A stretch of DNA of 34,089 nt from Vibrio zhanjiangensis (lineage in GTDB: Bacteria; Pseudomonadota; Gammaproteobacteria; Enterobacterales; Vibrionaceae). The stretch covers positions 1-34,089 of the forward strand of contig NZ_BSPW01000092.1 in assembly GCF_030161235.1 (NCBI RefSeq). The letters run 5' to 3'. Under the pieces are notes generated by a model. The model saw only the letters and a list, made by a program, of their open reading frames with translations, did not search any database and had not been told where the DNA came from. Below, piece after piece: positions 1 through 8,487 of the stretch (positions within the stretch are counted from its first letter, which is position 1; each line of letters begins with the position of its first letter). A program made the translations under genes and the position numbers.

Positions 1-56
1 GTTAACGTAATGACAAAGTCGCTTGGTAATTAAGGTACGACAGAATCGCTTGGTGA

Positions 57-293
57 TCACACAAGGCATTAACAAAGTTAGAGGCACAGATGGACAGTTT
101 GAGTTCAACCCTTAGCCAAGTAGAATTACAATTGTCCGATAACTCACTGTATGAGTCAGAAAATAAAGCTAAACTTAATCAGGTGCTCGCCGCTCAAAGC
201 CAAGCGAAAACCGAGCTTGAGGAAGTCGAACTGGAATGGATGACACGGCAAGAAGAACTCGAACAGATGGAACAGGAATTTAATCGCCAATGA
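57..293 (+). CDS. yheS: C-terminal end of ABC-F ATPase YheS (partial)
   Basis: Only the last ~78 codons are present. They encode a highly charged, Glu/Gln-rich coiled coil (LTKLEAQMDSL … EELEQMEQEFNRQ), typical of the C-terminal tail of ABC-F ribosome-associated ATPases of the YheS type. No ATPase domain lies in the window. The frame is open from 57; a TGA at 54-56 and TAA codons at 27 and 3 interrupt it upstream, where coding similarity also stops, so the first ~57 bases do not look like native yheS. The stop overlaps the ATG of the next gene (290), which suggests translational coupling. Identity rests on the tail and on the yheS–yheT–yheU–prkB–crp order known from enterics. Confidence 0.7.
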   Translation, partial: SHKALTKLEAQMDSLSSTLSQVELQLSDNSLYESENKAKLNQVLAAQSQAKTELEEVELEWMTRQEELEQMEQEFNRQ

Positions 294-769
294 ACCCAAA
301 ACACGTATCTGTGTCCCTAACGCTAGAACGACTATGGCAATTTAGTTTGCAATATTATAGCGTCCGAGAAGTCAAAGATGCGTGTCTCCATTTACAAAAT
401 CAGTTCAAGGGCAATGTCAACCTATTGCTTCTCCTCAAATGGCTTGACGAGCAACAAGCCGCTTTTAGAGATCAAGACTGGCACAAAGTTGAAGAGTGCT
501 TGGGACGCTCTGAAACCTTACTTCACAGCTACCGAGATTTACGCCGCAAACTCAAATCTCATGTTCCAGAAACCTTGTACAGAGAGTCGCTTCAATTTGA
601 GCTTCAACTTGAAAAACAGCAACAATCTGACCTCGTTGATTGCATCAATAGCATCACCTTATTGCGCAACCAAGATGAGCCTTTGACACTCAGGTACTGC
701 CGTCAGCTCGGAGGAGAGCATTTGCATCAAGCCTTTGCTCAACCTTTGGAAGAAATCACTCATAGATAG
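290..769 (+). CDS. TIGR02444 family protein (DUF2390)
   Basis: A 159-residue cytoplasmic protein without signal peptide or membrane segment, rich in Leu, Gln and charged residues and probably all-helical. The N-terminal part (LERLWQFSLQYYSVREVKDA) matches what I recall of the TIGR02444/DUF2390 family, found between yheS and yheT in vibrios and relatives. Its function is unknown. The start codon overlaps the yheS stop, and yheT follows 8 bases after the stop, so all three are probably on one mRNA. I am fairly sure of the family and have no basis for a molecular role. Confidence 0.75.
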   Translation: MNPKHVSVSLTLERLWQFSLQYYSVREVKDACLHLQNQFKGNVNLLLLLKWLDEQQAAFRDQDWHKVEECLGRSETLLHSYRDLRRKLKSHVPETLYRESLQFELQLEKQQQSDLVDCINSITLLRNQDEPLTLRYCRQLGGEHLHQAFAQPLEEITHR

Positions 770-777
770 GACATATT

Positions 778-1755
778 ATGACTCATTTCATTGCAGCCAA
801 AGGTTTGTCTAATCCACACTTACAAACGCTGGCCCCCCGCTTCATTCGCAAGAAAGCCCTGTTTGAACCCCTATGGCAAAGGCTGAATACTCAAGATAAT
901 GATTTTCTGGATCTGGCATGGAGCGAAGACTGGCAAACTGAGAAAGCACAGAAAAAACCGATTTTTATTCTCTTTCATGGTTTAGAAGGTTGCTTTTATA
1001 GCCCTTATGCAAATGGCCTAATGCACGCTTTTGCAAGCCAAGGCTGGTTATCTGTGATGATGCATTTTCGTGGCTGCAGTGGCCAACCCAACCATAACGC
1101 ACGTAGCTATCATTCTGGTGAAATAGAAGATGCCCGTTTTTTTCTCGAGCATATTAATCGAGAGTTTCCCCATCAGACAAAAATCGCAGTGGGTATATCA
1201 CTGGGTGGTAACATGTTGGCCAACTATCTTGCGCAATACAACCAAGATCCCATGCTCGAGGCAGCTACGATCATTTCAGCACCACTGGATCTTTCTGCAT
1301 GCTCGGCACGAATTGAACAAGGTTTTTCGAAAGTTTATAAAACCTATCTGCTCTCTTCACTTAAAAAAAGCGCACTACGCAAACATCACCTAATCAAAGG
1401 TGAGTTAGACGTTTCTTACCAAAGCATTAAGCGAGTGACCAAACTTTATGAGTTTGATGACCTCATCACTGCACCTTTACATGGCTTTGACGATGCAGAG
1501 GACTACTACAACCGCTGCTCTGGCATTCACAAACTTAAAGATATTCGCATTCCGCTGCAAATCATCCATGCGAAAGACGATCCCTTCATGACAGAAGCCG
1601 TCATTCCTAAATATGCCTTACCCAGCAACATTGATTATCGACTTTTTGACCAAGGTGGTCACGTCGGTTTTGTCACCGGAAGCGCTCTAAAACCTAGGTT
1701 TTGGCTCGAAGAAACACTGCCAGCTTACTACCAAAGTTTGGCTGAATCTAACTAG
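778..1755 (+). CDS. yheT: YheT family alpha/beta hydrolase
   Basis: This 325-residue protein has the alpha/beta-hydrolase layout of the YheT/ABHD1-3 family. The oxyanion region is FHGLEG, the nucleophile elbow GISLGG places the catalytic Ser near residue 141, an acid lies at Asp267/Asp268 (KDDPF), and the catalytic His is near 295 (GGHVGF). It has no signal peptide, so it should be a cytosolic esterase or lipase-like enzyme; the natural substrate is not known. An AGGA motif precedes the ATG. It sits between the TIGR02444 gene and yheU, as in the enteric yheSTU–prkB group, and is probably cotranscribed with both. Confidence 0.9.
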   Translation: MTHFIAAKGLSNPHLQTLAPRFIRKKALFEPLWQRLNTQDNDFLDLAWSEDWQTEKAQKKPIFILFHGLEGCFYSPYANGLMHAFASQGWLSVMMHFRGCSGQPNHNARSYHSGEIEDARFFLEHINREFPHQTKIAVGISLGGNMLANYLAQYNQDPMLEAATIISAPLDLSACSARIEQGFSKVYKTYLLSSLKKSALRKHHLIKGELDVSYQSIKRVTKLYEFDDLITAPLHGFDDAEDYYNRCSGIHKLKDIRIPLQIIHAKDDPFMTEAVIPKYALPSNIDYRLFDQGGHVGFVTGSALKPRFWLEETLPAYYQSLAESN

Positions 1756-1794
1756 CCAGATGCATACTATCGAACATAAAAGACAGAGGTATTT

Positions 1795-2013
1795 ATGATC
1801 GTTCCTTGGCAACAAATTGCCCCAGAGACTCTCGACAACTTAATTAAAGAATTTGTCCTGCGAGAAGGCACTGACTACGGTGATACTGAAATATCGCTAC
1901 AAGATAAAATTGATCAGATAAAACAACAAATCGAGTCAGGTGATGCCGTAATCGTATTCTCCGAACTTCATGAAAGTGTCGATATCCAACTCAAACAAAA
2001 ATATTCTTTTTAA
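1795..2013 (+). CDS. yheU: YheU family protein
   Basis: A 72-residue acidic protein beginning MIVPWQQIAPETLDNLIKEF, the characteristic opening of the YheU family (UPF0270). The GTDYGDTEISL segment is also typical. The family is small, cytosolic and of unknown function. A GAGG ribosome-binding motif lies 6-7 bases before the ATG. It lies 39 bases after yheT and 82 bases before prkB, so it probably belongs to the same transcript as yheT. Confidence 0.9.
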   Translation: MIVPWQQIAPETLDNLIKEFVLREGTDYGDTEISLQDKIDQIKQQIESGDAVIVFSELHESVDIQLKQKYSF

Positions 2014-2095
2014 AACACAGCATACCGCACTGTTTTTGCAAAGCATGTTATAGTGAAATGCAACAGTGGACAGTTATCTATAGACAAGGGTTGTC

Positions 2096-2965
2096 ATGTC
2101 AGCAAAACATCCAATTATCGCCGTTACTGGCTCTTCCGGTGCAGGTACCACGACCACATCAGAAGCTTTTCGAAAAATGTTCAACATGATGAAAGTCAAA
2201 CCAGCATGGGTTGAAGGAGACAGCTTCCATCGTTTTACTCGCCCTGAGATGGATGTTGAAATTCGCAAAGCGCGTGAACAAGGACGTCATATCAGCTATT
2301 TTGGCCCCCAAGCCAATGACTTTCCTGCTTTGGCTGAGTTTTTTCGCAAATTTGGTAATGAAGGCACAGGAAAAATTCGCCGCTATCTACACACCTTTGA
2401 TGAGGCGGTTCCTTACAATCAAATGCCCGGTACTTTTACTCCTTGGCAAGAGCTGCCAGAGAGCTCTGATGTGCTATTTTATGAGGGGTTACATGGCGGC
2501 GTCGTGGATGGCGAAGTGAATGTTGCGCAGCATGTCGACTTTTTGATTGGCATGGTCCCCATCGTCAACCTAGAGTGGATTCAAAAATTCGTCCGAGATA
2601 CTCGTGACAGAGGCCATTCCCGAGAAGCAGTCATGGACTCTATCGTTCGCTCTATGGATGATTACCTCAACTACATCACCCCTCAGTTTTCTCGCACTCA
2701 CATTAACTTCCAACGAGTACCAACGGTCGATACCTCAAATCCTCTCAACGCTAAAGGCATCCCAAGCCTTGATGAGAGTTTTGTCGTTATCCGTCTGCGC
2801 GGAATCAAAAACGTCGACTTCCCCTACTTGTTGGCAATGATAGATGGCTCATTTATGTCGCGTCACAACACCATTGTCGTACCGGGTGGAAAGATGAGTT
2901 TCGCGGTCGAATTGATAGTAAGGCCAATACTCCAACAACTGATTGAAGTGGGCAAAATTGGTTAA
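2096..2965 (+). CDS. prkB: PrkB, phosphoribulokinase-like kinase
   Basis: A 289-residue P-loop kinase of the phosphoribulokinase/uridine kinase family. The nucleotide-binding loop GSSGAGTTTT is at residues 12-21. It has Thr where most Walker A motifs have Lys, as E. coli PrkB also does. EGDSFHR, YFGPEANDF-like YFGPQANDF and THINFQRVPTVDTSNP are family blocks. Despite the name, this heterotrophic lineage shows no Calvin cycle genes here, so the physiological substrate is uncertain. It lies directly upstream of crp, as in E. coli. The length matches the family. Confidence 0.92.
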   Translation: MSAKHPIIAVTGSSGAGTTTTSEAFRKMFNMMKVKPAWVEGDSFHRFTRPEMDVEIRKAREQGRHISYFGPQANDFPALAEFFRKFGNEGTGKIRRYLHTFDEAVPYNQMPGTFTPWQELPESSDVLFYEGLHGGVVDGEVNVAQHVDFLIGMVPIVNLEWIQKFVRDTRDRGHSREAVMDSIVRSMDDYLNYITPQFSRTHINFQRVPTVDTSNPLNAKGIPSLDESFVVIRLRGIKNVDFPYLLAMIDGSFMSRHNTIVVPGGKMSFAVELIVRPILQQLIEVGKIG

Positions 2966-2998
2966 GACTTACTTAATATACAGGATTACTTTCCATAG

Positions 2999-3014
2999 CG
3001 TGATCAGGTGCACA
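2999..3014 (+). promoter_or_regulatory. Possible CRP-binding site upstream of crp
   Basis: CGTGA-TCAGGT-GCACA matches the CRP consensus TGTGA-N6-TCACA at 8 of 10 half-site positions with correct spacing. It lies about 195 bases before the crp ATG. CRP autoregulation is known in E. coli; its use here is inferred from the sequence alone. Confidence 0.4.
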
Positions 3015-3105
3015 TTTTTGCGCACAAAATAACCAAGCTCAGGCAATTAAAATCAAGAAATCAATTCAAAAAGAAGATACTATTTGAAACCGAAACAAAG
3101 ATGGC

Positions 3106-3134
3106 TTGCAGCATTTGTAAAGTGCTCTTATCCT
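3106..3134 (+). promoter_or_regulatory. Predicted crp promoter
   Basis: TTGCAG (-35) and TATCCT (-10) are separated by 17 bases and lie about 75 bases before the crp start codon. Both hexamers are only moderate matches to the sigma-70 consensus. Confidence 0.35.
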
Positions 3135-3207
3135 AGTAAGTCTAGATTCAAGGCTTAGCTAAAACATGGAAAGAAGCAAGCGTACCCTGCAGAGGAAGTG
3201 AGATATT

Positions 3208-3840
3208 ATGGTTCTAGGTAAACCTCAAACTGATCCAACATTAGAATGGTTCCTGTCACACTGTCATATTCATAAGTACCCATCTAAGAGCACATTGATC
3301 CACGCTGGTGAGAAAGCGGAAACGCTTTATTACATAGTCAAAGGTTCGGTTGCGGTACTTATCAAAGACGAAGAAGGCAAGGAAATGATCCTGTCTTACC
3401 TAAACCAAGGTGACTTTATCGGTGAACTTGGTTTATTTGAAGAAGACCAAGAGCGCACGGCGTGGGTTCGAGCGAAATCACCTTGTGAAGTGGCAGAGAT
3501 TTCTTTCAAAAAATTCCGCCAGCTCATTCAAGTCAACCCTGATATCTTAATGCGCCTGTCTGCTCAAATGGCAAGTCGCCTTCAAGTAACCAGTCAAAAA
3601 GTGGGTGACCTTGCATTCTTGGACGTCACTGGCCGTATTGCTCAAACGCTTTTAAACCTAGCGAAGCAACCGGACGCAATGACGCACCCAGATGGCATGC
3701 AAATCAAAATTACTCGTCAAGAGATTGGCCAAATTGTTGGTTGTTCTCGAGAAACCGTTGGCCGTATTTTGAAGATGCTGGAAGAGCAAAACCTAATTTC
3801 AGCTCATGGTAAAACGATCGTCGTCTACGGCACTCGATAA
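3208..3840 (+). CDS. crp: CRP, cAMP receptor protein
   Basis: A 210-residue global transcription regulator that binds cAMP and activates or represses catabolic, competence and virulence genes. The N-terminal half is the cyclic-nucleotide-binding barrel, with GELGLFEE followed by ERTAWVRAK; enteric CRP has ERSAW, so the cAMP-contacting Ser is a Thr here, as in other vibrios. A long dimer helix follows (about 110-138). The winged helix-turn-helix carries the recognition helix SRETVGRILKMLEE, identical to E. coli. The protein ends in VVYGTR as usual. A GAGG motif precedes the ATG. It stands alone after prkB with its own 242-base leader and a strong terminator. Confidence 0.98.
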   Translation: MVLGKPQTDPTLEWFLSHCHIHKYPSKSTLIHAGEKAETLYYIVKGSVAVLIKDEEGKEMILSYLNQGDFIGELGLFEEDQERTAWVRAKSPCEVAEISFKKFRQLIQVNPDILMRLSAQMASRLQVTSQKVGDLAFLDVTGRIAQTLLNLAKQPDAMTHPDGMQIKITRQEIGQIVGCSRETVGRILKMLEEQNLISAHGKTIVVYGTR

Positions 3841-3856
3841 CCTCTGTTTTGAACAT

Positions 3857-3885
3857 AAAGCCGAGTGTATTCGTAACTCGGCTTT
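3857..3885 (+). terminator. Rho-independent terminator of crp
   Basis: A perfect 10-bp stem (AAAGCCGAGT / ACTCGGCTTT) with a 9-base loop begins 17 bases after the crp stop. The flanking A and T residues are part of the stem. Confidence 0.8.
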
Positions 3886-3976
3886 GGTTTGTAACTGGCT
3901 TGTCATTTGTTAATTGGTCTGCGTTATCCTACTCTTATTTTGATTTTTACCCATAAATTTCAAGTAGGATGGCCAC

Positions 3977-4840
3977 ATGTTCATACGATTTTTTTCTGCA
4001 CTGTTACTGGCTTGCAGCCTAACTTCATCTTGGGCCATTGCCCAAACCACCATAGTGCACCCTCTTCCCCGATAAGGTTCAGAGCTTGATCGCTATGCTA
4101 TCGATCTGATTCAATTTCTCGTCGATAAATCGGGTGAAGGTATTTTACTTCAGCCCTACAAAACGCCTGTTGACTCTCAATCTCGAAAAGTGACCTTGCT
4201 CAAAGAAGGAAAAATCACCATAGATTGGCTGGGCGCAGATAAAACTCTTGAACAAGAGCTGATTCCTATTCGCTACCCTGTGTTCCGAGGGCTTCTTGGT
4301 CACCGTATTTTTATCACCAACAAGACCACTGCAGCCAAATTAGGCGCTATCAATAGCATCGAAGAACTTCGCCAGCTTGGCATGATACAAGGTCAAGGCT
4401 GGGCAGATGTAAAAGTCTTAACATCGGGTGGGTTTAAGGTAAGAGAAGTACCGAGTTTTGATAATATCTTCCGCATTGTTGATAGTGAACGAACAGACTT
4501 GTTTCCAAGAGCCGTTATCGAGCCATACAGTGAAGTCGCCCAGCGTAGCGAGCTAACCAATCTAGTGGTCGATGACAAGCTAATGTTGATTTACCGTTTT
4601 CCGATGCTGTTATTTGTCAGTCCGACAAACCCAGAAGTGGCAGAGATGCTACAAAAAGCGTTTGAAGCATCATACAAAGATGGATCATTTGTTGCCTTTT
4701 TTGAGCAGTCACCATTGGTGAAGAAAACGTTCGAGCAAGCGGGTATAAAAAGCAGAAAAGCGTTTAGTATAGATAATCCTCACTTAAGTGAAGAAACACG
4801 TTCTATCCCCGATCAGTACTGGCTCAGTGTAAGCGAATAA
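3977..4840 (+). pseudogene. Periplasmic solute-binding protein, interrupted by an in-frame stop
   Basis: An open frame of 288 codons starts at ATG 3977 with a clear signal peptide (MFIRFFSALLLACSL…, cleavage near SSWAIA|QTT). Codon 33 is TAA (4073-4075). Reading resumes in the same frame with GSELDRYAIDLIQFLVDK and continues to 4840. Without the stop it would be a ~287-residue extracellular solute-binding protein of the family-3-like type often found alone in vibrios; no permease or ATPase gene is near. The downstream part still looks intact, so this is a recent nonsense mutation (for example CAA or GAA to TAA) or a sequencing error. A shorter product from ATG 4190 would lack the signal peptide. 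Confidence 0.75.
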
Positions 4841-4841
4841 A

Positions 4842-4868
4842 AAAAGGCGCCTCATCATGGCGCCTTTT
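4842..4868. terminator. Bidirectional terminator between convergent genes
   Basis: AAAAGGCGCC and GGCGCCTTTT form a perfect 10-bp stem around a 7-base loop, right after the solute-binding gene stop. On the minus strand the stem runs into a longer T tract, so it can also end the ast/DUF1338 transcript. Confidence 0.85.
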
Positions 4869-4909
4869 CTATCGACTCAAGTTTATTGGGTAACATGCGT
4901 TTAAACCCA

Positions 4910-5701
4910 TTAATTATTTGTGCTTTCAAATATCTTATCGGCCGAGGCAGCAACAAAACCGGGATACAAATCGCCATTATTCATCGGGTAACGTTTGGCA
5001 AACTCATAAAAGCCGCCTGGGACAGTCTGAGTCCCTTCTGTGAATGAAACTGGCACTTTATCAGCCATAGTAGAAGACTGTTCGAGCAAAACCTCTGGCG
5101 AGCCTTTCACTTCGCCGCCCGATTCATTAATCGTAAATCCAGCTTGGCGCAAATGATCATTAACTTGCTGAACCTCATCAAAAGCGGCGAGTTGATTGAC
5201 ACTCACGGTAAAGTGATTCGCACCATAGCCATGAGCTGCGAGCCAAGAAGCATATTCACTTTCTTTGGCTAGTTGCTGGTAGTCGTCAAAACTCAGCGCC
5301 CAAAGACGACCAGCCGATAAAAATTGATAGCTCTTGAGTTTACTTACATCGACTTGTTCAACCAATTTCGTCACTATGGCCTGTAACTCTGGAGAACACT
5401 CTTCCACTTTTAACTCACTGATAAACACCTTAGGCTGCTTTGGATCTGGGTGTTCGTAATGCTTGGCGACCAATTTTTTCGCTTCAAATTGGTAATCCCC
5501 ACATGGACGGTAGCCGACATCAATAAAAGGCTGGGCGATGGCATCTAGGCCAACAGGGCTTAAGTTAAACGTTCGCAAAGCAATATGATCGTTGATAAGT
5601 GGCTCGTTTTCTTGCAGAAGTTGGTGAACTTTGTCAGCAGAGGGACACAAGCGGTTGATATAGTCATTCCATAGCGACTGAAATAAAACGTCTGGCGTCA
5701 T
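4910..5701 (-). CDS. Short DUF1338 protein (HglS-like family), ast operon
   Basis: A 263-residue cytosolic protein with DUF1338 hallmarks: NDHIALRTF near residue 38, GANHFTVSVN near 160-169, and a late GGFYEFAKRYP block. His and Glu in these blocks are the expected metal ligands of the vicinal-oxygen-chelate fold. The best-studied member, HglS, converts 2-oxoadipate to 2-hydroxyglutarate using Fe(II) and is much longer (about 450 residues as I recall), so this is a short subfamily whose substrate is unproven. It is the last gene of the minus-strand argD–astA–astD cluster, 89 bases after astD, so a role in arginine or ornithine catabolism is a reasonable inference. Confidence 0.82.
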   Translation of the reverse strand: MTPDVLFQSLWNDYINRLCPSADKVHQLLQENEPLINDHIALRTFNLSPVGLDAIAQPFIDVGYRPCGDYQFEAKKLVAKHYEHPDPKQPKVFISELKVEECSPELQAIVTKLVEQVDVSKLKSYQFLSAGRLWALSFDDYQQLAKESEYASWLAAHGYGANHFTVSVNQLAAFDEVQQVNDHLRQAGFTINESGGEVKGSPEVLLEQSSTMADKVPVSFTEGTQTVPGGFYEFAKRYPMNNGDLYPGFVAASADKIFESTNN

Positions 5702-5790
5702 AGCGCCTCCTTGTTTAGGGTTATCTGATGAGTATCAGACTCGCAGCAAAATAGCAGCGAGTCTTTACCTTGCCATTGATGAATTGCAGG

Positions 5791-7248
5791 TTATAGCTCT
5801 ACTCCTGGGCTCAAGGTGGCAGGTAAAACAGTTTCGTCACCCTCCATTGAGGCCATGGGATAAGCACAATAATCAGCAGCATAATAAGCGCTTGGACGCA
5901 AGTTACCCGAGGCTCCAGGACCTCCAAATGGCGCATCACCACTTGCTCCTGTGAGCTGACGGTTACGATTGACGATTCCGGCGCGAATGTGATCGACAAA
6001 ATACTCCCACTCGCTATCATCAGTAGAAACCAGCCCAGCGGATAAGCCAAAGCGCGTATCATTGGCAAGTTCAACCGCTTGCTCTAGGTTGTTATATCGA
6101 ACGACCTGAAGCAAAGGACCAAAGTATTCTTCGTCTGGCAATGTGGCAATCGGCGTCACATCGACAATGCCAGGTGTAACAAATGCAGCCTCACCCGCTT
6201 TGGCTTCTAATAAATATTGTCCGCCGAGTTTCACTAGGTTAGATTGCGCTTGCAGGATAAAGTCTGCCGCCGCTTTCGAAATCTGCGGGCCCATAAATGG
6301 CGCGGGTTCGGCGAATGGCTGATCCACTCGAAGCTTCTGCGTGGCGTCAACCAATTTACTCACCAGAACATCACCTTTCTCACCCGCTGGAACATAAAGG
6401 CGACGTGCACATGTACAACGTTGACCTGCACTGATAAAGGCTGACTGGATAATGGTATAAACCGTTGCCTCTAGGTCACCATATTGCTCAGAAATCACCA
6501 TGGGGTTGTTACCACCCATTTCTAAAGCCAGCATTTTGTCTGGTTGACCAGCAAACTGGCGATGAAGAATGTGACCTGTATTGGCACTACCCGTAAACAG
6601 TAAACCATCGATACCTTTTGAATCGGCCAATGCCACACCGGTTTCTTTCGCTCCTTGAACCAAGTTAATCACACCTGCAGGTAGGCCTGCTTGCTGCCAT
6701 AACTTCATTGCGAACTCACCGGTTAATGGCGTTTGTTCTGACGGCTTAAAAATGACTGTGTTACCAGCCAGTAGTGCTGGGACAATGTGGCCATTGGGCA
6801 AATGCCCAGGGAAATTATAAGGGCCAAAGACGGCCATCACACCCAAAGGGCGATGGCGCAACACAATATGGTTACCCGCAGCTTCACGCTGGGCTTCACC
6901 CGTTCGCTCATGATAGGCACGAATAGAAATAGCAATTTTACCAGCCATGGCAGCGGCTTCAGTTCGGGTTTCCCACAAAGGCTTACCCGTTTCTTTGGCG
7001 ATGATTTCAGCGATTTGTTCGCTGTTTTCTTTTACTTTTTCAGCAAAAGCCAGCACGATTGACTCACGTTCAGCGTAACTGCGCTTTTTCCAATCGCTAA
7101 ACGCCCGCCGAGCCGCGCTGACCGCCAATTCAACCTGCTCGGGAGAGGCGCTTTCTCCTTGCCAAATCACTTCATTGTTGTATGGGCTTGTGGAGTTCAT
7201 CGTCTGGCCCTGCCCTGCAACCCACTCACCTGCAATCCAATGTGTCAT
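5791..7248 (-). CDS. astD: N-succinylglutamate 5-semialdehyde dehydrogenase AstD
   Basis: A 485-residue NAD(P)-dependent aldehyde dehydrogenase that oxidises succinylglutamate semialdehyde to succinylglutamate, the fourth AST step. It opens with MTHWIAGEWVAGQG. The nucleotide-binding FTGSANTG block, the general base Glu243 (ALEMGGNN) and the catalytic Cys278 (GQRCTCAR) are all present. Length and N-terminus match AstD. It begins 17 bases after astA, so the two are surely cotranscribed. The soluble cytosolic location follows from the lack of a signal peptide. Confidence 0.95.
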   Translation of the reverse strand: MTHWIAGEWVAGQGQTMNSTSPYNNEVIWQGESASPEQVELAVSAARRAFSDWKKRSYAERESIVLAFAEKVKENSEQIAEIIAKETGKPLWETRTEAAAMAGKIAISIRAYHERTGEAQREAAGNHIVLRHRPLGVMAVFGPYNFPGHLPNGHIVPALLAGNTVIFKPSEQTPLTGEFAMKLWQQAGLPAGVINLVQGAKETGVALADSKGIDGLLFTGSANTGHILHRQFAGQPDKMLALEMGGNNPMVISEQYGDLEATVYTIIQSAFISAGQRCTCARRLYVPAGEKGDVLVSKLVDATQKLRVDQPFAEPAPFMGPQISKAAADFILQAQSNLVKLGGQYLLEAKAGEAAFVTPGIVDVTPIATLPDEEYFGPLLQVVRYNNLEQAVELANDTRFGLSAGLVSTDDSEWEYFVDHIRAGIVNRNRQLTGASGDAPFGGPGASGNLRPSAYYAADYCAYPMASMEGDETVLPATLSPGVEL

Positions 7249-7265
7249 ATTCCTATTCCTTTCGA

Positions 7266-8285
7266 TTACTGAGCCAACAGGCGAACATAATCGCCTTGTT
7301 TTACTTCCAATGCGTTGGCCGCTTCTGAAGATAAAATCACAGATTCAGACGCCTGATCATAAGCAGCCTTGGTCGCTACCGCCCTAAAGTTTTCAAATGA
7401 GGTATTTGATATCAGGTAATCCTGCGAGCTGGAGTGCTCTGCAATCACAACTTTTGCGCGGAATGAATGGCGCACAGACTCTATATTGCGGACATCACAT
7501 TCCACTGACGGGCCACCATCAAAGATGTCTACATAGTTACGGCAAGTAAAACCCTCTTTTTCAAGTAGGCGTAGTGCAGGTTTGGTGTTTTCATGTACCT
7601 GACCTATCACTTCCTGAGCTTCTTTACTGAGTAGATTAATGTAGATAGGTAGCTTGGGCATAAGGTCAGCAATAAAGCCTTTTTTACCAATCCCCGTTAA
7701 ATAGTCAGCCAAAGTGAAATCAATCGAGAAAAAATGTTCTTGCAACCATTGCCAAAACGGTGAGTTGCCTTCTTCATCGGATACACCGCGCATTTCGGCA
7801 AATACCGTTTTTGAAAAGCGATGTCGATGCTCGGCCATCATTAAAAAACGGCACTTTGACATTAAACGGCCATTCAGTCCGCCGCGAAAACTAGGTCGCA
7901 AGAAAAGCGTACAGATCTCACTACAACCTGTGTAGTTATTACCAAATGTCAGCAATTTCACTACATTATTTACCCCAAGCTTGGGAGATGAGTGAACAAT
8001 AGTACTGATGTGATACGAGTAAAATGGCACATCCCAGCCAATAGACGCCTCAATACCTGTACATCCTGCCACTTCACCAGTTTCACTATCAAAACCGACC
8101 ATTAAATAGCCTTCATCGCCTGGCTCTGTCACATTGGGTTTCGAGAAACTGTACTCAGAGTGTTTGATACGATTAGTCAATAGTTCTTCGTTGACAGGAA
8201 GTGATGTGAATCCATGTCCAGATTCGACAGCACAAGTATGCAAAGCATCGTAGTCCGACATTGTTATCGGGCGAACAACTAGCAT
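7266..8285 (-). CDS. astA: Arginine N-succinyltransferase AstA
   Basis: A 339-residue enzyme that transfers succinyl from succinyl-CoA to arginine, the first AST step. It starts MLVVRPITMSDYDAL; the ATG at 8285 is preferred because an AGGAGGG motif lies 7 bases before it, while an upstream in-frame start at 8306 has none. GFTSLPV, CTLFLRPSFRGG and FAEMRGVSDEEGNSPFW are strong AstA blocks. It lies 204 bases after argD/astC, across a highly structured gap, and 17 bases before astD. I do not see a second AstA subunit gene as in Pseudomonas aruF/aruG. Confidence 0.95.
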   Translation of the reverse strand: MLVVRPITMSDYDALHTCAVESGHGFTSLPVNEELLTNRIKHSEYSFSKPNVTEPGDEGYLMVGFDSETGEVAGCTGIEASIGWDVPFYSYHISTIVHSSPKLGVNNVVKLLTFGNNYTGCSEICTLFLRPSFRGGLNGRLMSKCRFLMMAEHRHRFSKTVFAEMRGVSDEEGNSPFWQWLQEHFFSIDFTLADYLTGIGKKGFIADLMPKLPIYINLLSKEAQEVIGQVHENTKPALRLLEKEGFTCRNYVDIFDGGPSVECDVRNIESVRHSFRAKVVIAEHSSSQDYLISNTSFENFRAVATKAAYDQASESVILSSEAANALEVKQGDYVRLLAQ

Positions 8286-8313
8286 CGATAATCCCTCCTG
8301 ATGCATGTGCCAG

Positions 8314-8368
8314 TACCACTTATCATTGACTTGTGGTTGCCGTGTTTCATCATGGCAACCAAGTGGTA
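8314..8368 (-). other. Stem-loop in the argD–astA gap
   Basis: GGTTGCCGTG (8335-8344) pairs with CATGGCAACC (8351-8360), ten pairs including one G-T, around a 6-base loop. TACCACTT (8314-8321) can also pair with AAGTGGTA (8361-8368). It lies 29 bases upstream of the astA start, on the ast mRNA, and could affect processing or AstA translation. It forms on either strand. Confidence 0.5.
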
Positions 8369-8445
8369 TTCACAACAGGTTATATGGGGTCAAAAACTCT
8401 ATATCGTCTTAATGTTGGAATACATAATGCGTGGAACTGGAAAAG

Positions 8446-8487
8446 GGAGATCGCCGACAAGATAAAGCGATCTCCGATGTTTTTTTT
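8446..8487. terminator. Hairpin after argD; strong terminator on the plus strand
   Basis: GGAGATCGC (8446-8454) and GCGATCTCC (8467-8475) form a perfect 9-bp stem. On the plus strand it is followed by GATG and eight T residues. On the minus strand (the argD direction) only a T4 follows. It may attenuate argD-to-astA read-through, end antisense transcription, or be the 3' end of a plus-strand RNA. Confidence 0.6.

Noticed and set aside
1..57. Integron attC site or insertion sequence end at the left edge
   Set aside because: No long inverted repeat, no core-site pair and no transposase; a simple contig-edge artefact explains it as well.
2211..2519. Frame of 102 codons within prkB, plus strand
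   Set aside because: It is an out-of-frame shadow of a gene with full family similarity.
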